From Sphingomonas sp. UNC305MFCol5.2 (GTDB lineage Bacteria; Pseudomonadota; Alphaproteobacteria; Sphingomonadales; Sphingomonadaceae), in contig NZ_JOOE01000002.1 of the NCBI RefSeq assembly GCF_000712135.1, forward strand, positions 372,001 to 436,000: 64,000 bases of DNA, given 5' to 3'. The notes beneath the pieces are model-generated. The model was not told the DNA's origin. It searched no databases and saw nothing but the letters and a program-made list of their open reading frames with translations. This document shows, piece after piece, positions 62,649-64,000 of this stretch (position 1 is the stretch's first letter; every line of letters begins with the position of its first letter). Both the position numbers and the translations under genes were made by a program.

Positions 62649-62998
62649 GCTTCGGCTGGGAGGAAGCGGTCGCCTATACGCTCGGCTTTCCGGGCGTGAC
62701 GATGGGCGCGGGCGCCAAGGGTTCGGTCTCGCCGCAGATCCGCGGCCGTCAGATCATCTCGCAGGGGCGTGCAACCGGCACCTACCTCCTTCGCGCCACT
62801 CGTGAGGAAATCGAGATACTCAAGGAAACCGATCCGGGAACCTTCTGGCAGACGCCGCAATATCAGGGCTGGCCGACCGTGCTGGTCAACGCCGCAAGCG
62901 CGGAGCCCGAGCGAATGAAGCTGCTGATCGCGCGGACATGGTGGGATCGGGCGAGCGGAGCGCAGCGCGTCGCCGCTGGAAAAGTAGAGCGGCCCTGA
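62645..62998 (+). CDS. MmcQ/YjbR family protein, second copy
   Basis: A 117-residue protein with a GTG start overlapping the stop of the first copy. It has the same fold and matching phrases (AVAYTLGFPGVTMG, KETDPGTFWQTPQYQGWP, IARTWWDRASGAQR), so the two arose by tandem duplication and have since diverged to roughly a third identity. Confidence 0.87.
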   Translation: MSFGWEEAVAYTLGFPGVTMGAGAKGSVSPQIRGRQIISQGRATGTYLLRATREEIEILKETDPGTFWQTPQYQGWPTVLVNAASAEPERMKLLIARTWWDRASGAQRVAAGKVERP

Positions 62999-63855
62999 AC
63001 TTCACCAGCTTCATCGCGATCGATTGGTCGGGCCAGGCGGTCGAGCGCCCCAGGGGTCTAGCGGTCGCCCATGCCGCTGCGGGCACCGCGGCGCCCGAGC
63101 TGATCGACCGGCGCTGGTCGCGGCAGGACATCCTCGAATGGCTCGAACAGCTCGCCGCCGCCGGCACCCGCGCGCTGATCGGTCTCGACCTCTCCCCCGC
63201 TTTCCCCTTCCACGATGAGGGCGCCTATTTCCCCGGTTGGGATGCTTCGCCGCCGGACGGCCCCGCGCTCTGGAAACTGGTGGACGATCTGAGCGCCAGG
63301 GACCCGCATCTCGCCGCGACCAGCTTCGTCGGCCACGCGCACGCGCGCCGCCATTTCCGCCAGCGCGGCGACTGCGGCGATCTGTTCCCGCCCGGCCGCG
63401 GGCGCTTCCGGGTGTGCGAGCACGGGCAGGAAGCGATGCGGCTCTCGCCGTACAGCTGCTTCAACCTCGTCGGAGCGAGCCAGGTCGGCAAATCGAGCCT
63501 GACGGGCATGCGCGTGCTCCACCGCCTGCGCGGCACGATCGGGCTATGGCCGTTCGATCCGCTGCCCGAAAGCGGACCAGTGCTGGTGGAGATCTACACG
63601 TCGCTAGCCGCGCGGCTCGCGGGGATGCGCAAGGGCATTTCCAAGATACGCGACGCCGAGACACTCGACCTGATGCTCGCCGCGTTCGGATCCGGGCCGC
63701 ACGCCCCGCTTCCCCGCTATGACGACCATGCCACCGACGCGATCCTCTCCGCTGCCTGGCTTCGCGTCGCCGCGTCGCAGCCCGAACTTTGGGCTCCTTC
63801 CGGCCTGACGCCCGATCTGGCACGAACGGAGGGCTGGACCTTCGGCGTTCCCTGA
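62938..63855 (+). CDS. DUF429-like (RNase H-fold) protein
   Basis: A frame of 305 residues. The N-terminal core begins NFTSFIAIDWSGQAVERPRG, and IGLDLSPAFPFHDEG gives the paired acidic strands of an RNase H-like fold. YSCFNLVGASQVGKSS and PVLVEIYTSLAARLAG follow, and the C-terminal part has DDHATDAILSAAWLR. This resembles DUF429. The start is uncertain: the ATG at 62938 overlaps the preceding gene by 61 bases, whereas a CTG at 62995 would give the CTGA overlap parallel to the upstream GTGA pair. Confidence 0.78.
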   Translation: MVGSGERSAARRRWKSRAALNFTSFIAIDWSGQAVERPRGLAVAHAAAGTAAPELIDRRWSRQDILEWLEQLAAAGTRALIGLDLSPAFPFHDEGAYFPGWDASPPDGPALWKLVDDLSARDPHLAATSFVGHAHARRHFRQRGDCGDLFPPGRGRFRVCEHGQEAMRLSPYSCFNLVGASQVGKSSLTGMRVLHRLRGTIGLWPFDPLPESGPVLVEIYTSLAARLAGMRKGISKIRDAETLDLMLAAFGSGPHAPLPRYDDHATDAILSAAWLRVAASQPELWAPSGLTPDLARTEGWTFGVP

Positions 63856-63872
63856 AGCAAAGGAGCGCGAAT

Positions 63873-63948
63873 GCCGGATTAGCTCAGCTGGTAGAGCAGC
63901 GGTTTTGTAAACCGAAGGTCGCGGGTTCGATTCCTGCATCCGGCACCA
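63873..63948 (+). tRNA. tRNA-Thr (anticodon TGT)
   Basis: A 76-nt cloverleaf: acceptor GCCGGAT/ATCCGGC, D arm GCTCAGCTGGTAGAGC, anticodon loop TTTGTAA giving TGT (reads ACA), T arm GCGGG-TTCGATT-CCTGC, and encoded CCA. Confidence 0.96.
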
Positions 63949-63960
63949 TTTGTGGCAGGT

Positions 63961-64000
63961 TCAGGCAAACCGCGCCGCTTCCCCGATCGCGTCCCAGACC
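63961..64000 (-). CDS. Possible 3' end of a gene running off the right edge
   Basis: On the minus strand the last 40 bases read as V-W-D-A-I-G-E-A-A-R-F-A and a TGA stop at 63963-63961. The composition is that of a coding C-terminus and the stop lies just beyond the tRNA. The fragment is too short to name. Confidence 0.35.
   Translation of the reverse strand, partial: VWDAIGEAARFA

Overview
The window reads as a chromosomal segment of a GC-rich alphaproteobacterium of the sphingomonad type (Sphingomonas or a near relative). The basis is gene content and order: a very large carbohydrate TonB-dependent receptor with no SusD partner, the comF-grxC-nitrilase-DUF1178 run, a xerD-accA run beside aroK-aroB, small Flp pilins, a tryptophan-halogenase-like flavoprotein, and dispersed GC-rich palindromic repeats. 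No rRNA or plasmid functions are visible. The species assignment is inference.

Region 1 (1-22.6 kb) is a mannose-glycan utilisation locus. A sugar-porter MFS transporter and a ROK regulator lie on the plus strand (137-2696). A long minus-strand block (22482 to 7587) encodes, in transcription order, a GH92 alpha-mannosidase, a GH2 enzyme, a TonB-dependent receptor, a GH43 enzyme, a second GH92, a GH125 exo-alpha-1,6-mannosidase and a third GH92; the last three genes overlap by 1-4 bases. Nearly all carry export signals, which suggests uptake of mannosyl oligosaccharides by the receptor, trimming to mannose in the periplasm and import by the MFS protein. The locus is interrupted at 2916-5778 by a complete IS1595-family transposon with 24-bp terminal inverted repeats, an 8-bp target duplication and four cargo genes of unknown function. 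A homocysteine S-methyltransferase and a small membrane protein lie between the transposon and the enzyme block.

Region 2 (22.8-33 kb) is housekeeping: tRNA-Arg(CCT), comF-grxC-nitrilase-DUF1178, a divergent methyltransferase, a Nudix hydrolase, three Flp pilins, accA, xerD, a large exported repeat-rich protein, a 45-residue membrane peptide and aroK-aroB.

Region 3 (33-43 kb) has an M1 aminopeptidase, a beta-lactamase-fold serine hydrolase, a PL14-like exported protein, a tightly overlapping DUF423/dgkA/kefB/NifU-like run, cvpA and a lipocalin.

Region 4 (43-64 kb) has a 1275-residue autotransporter with a large internal duplication, a DJ-1/PfpI protein, NIPSNAP, radA, an acetamidase/formamidase-like protein, a GT4 glycosyltransferase, PilZ, a PIN-toxin/antitoxin pair with an inverted-repeat operator, a CPA-type antiporter, an NmrA/LysR divergent pair, the tryptophan-halogenase-like gene, DUF2218, PadR, rarA, two tandem YjbR genes, a DUF429-like gene and tRNA-Thr(TGT).

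Five copies of a roughly 140-bp nested-palindrome repeat, and single or partial copies of other palindromic repeats, fill many of the intergenic gaps. The best candidate for something undescribed is the transposon cargo operon: a 289-aa soluble protein, a zinc-ribbon protein, a two-helix membrane protein and a 55-aa protein antisense to the transposase end. Its function cannot be read from the sequence.
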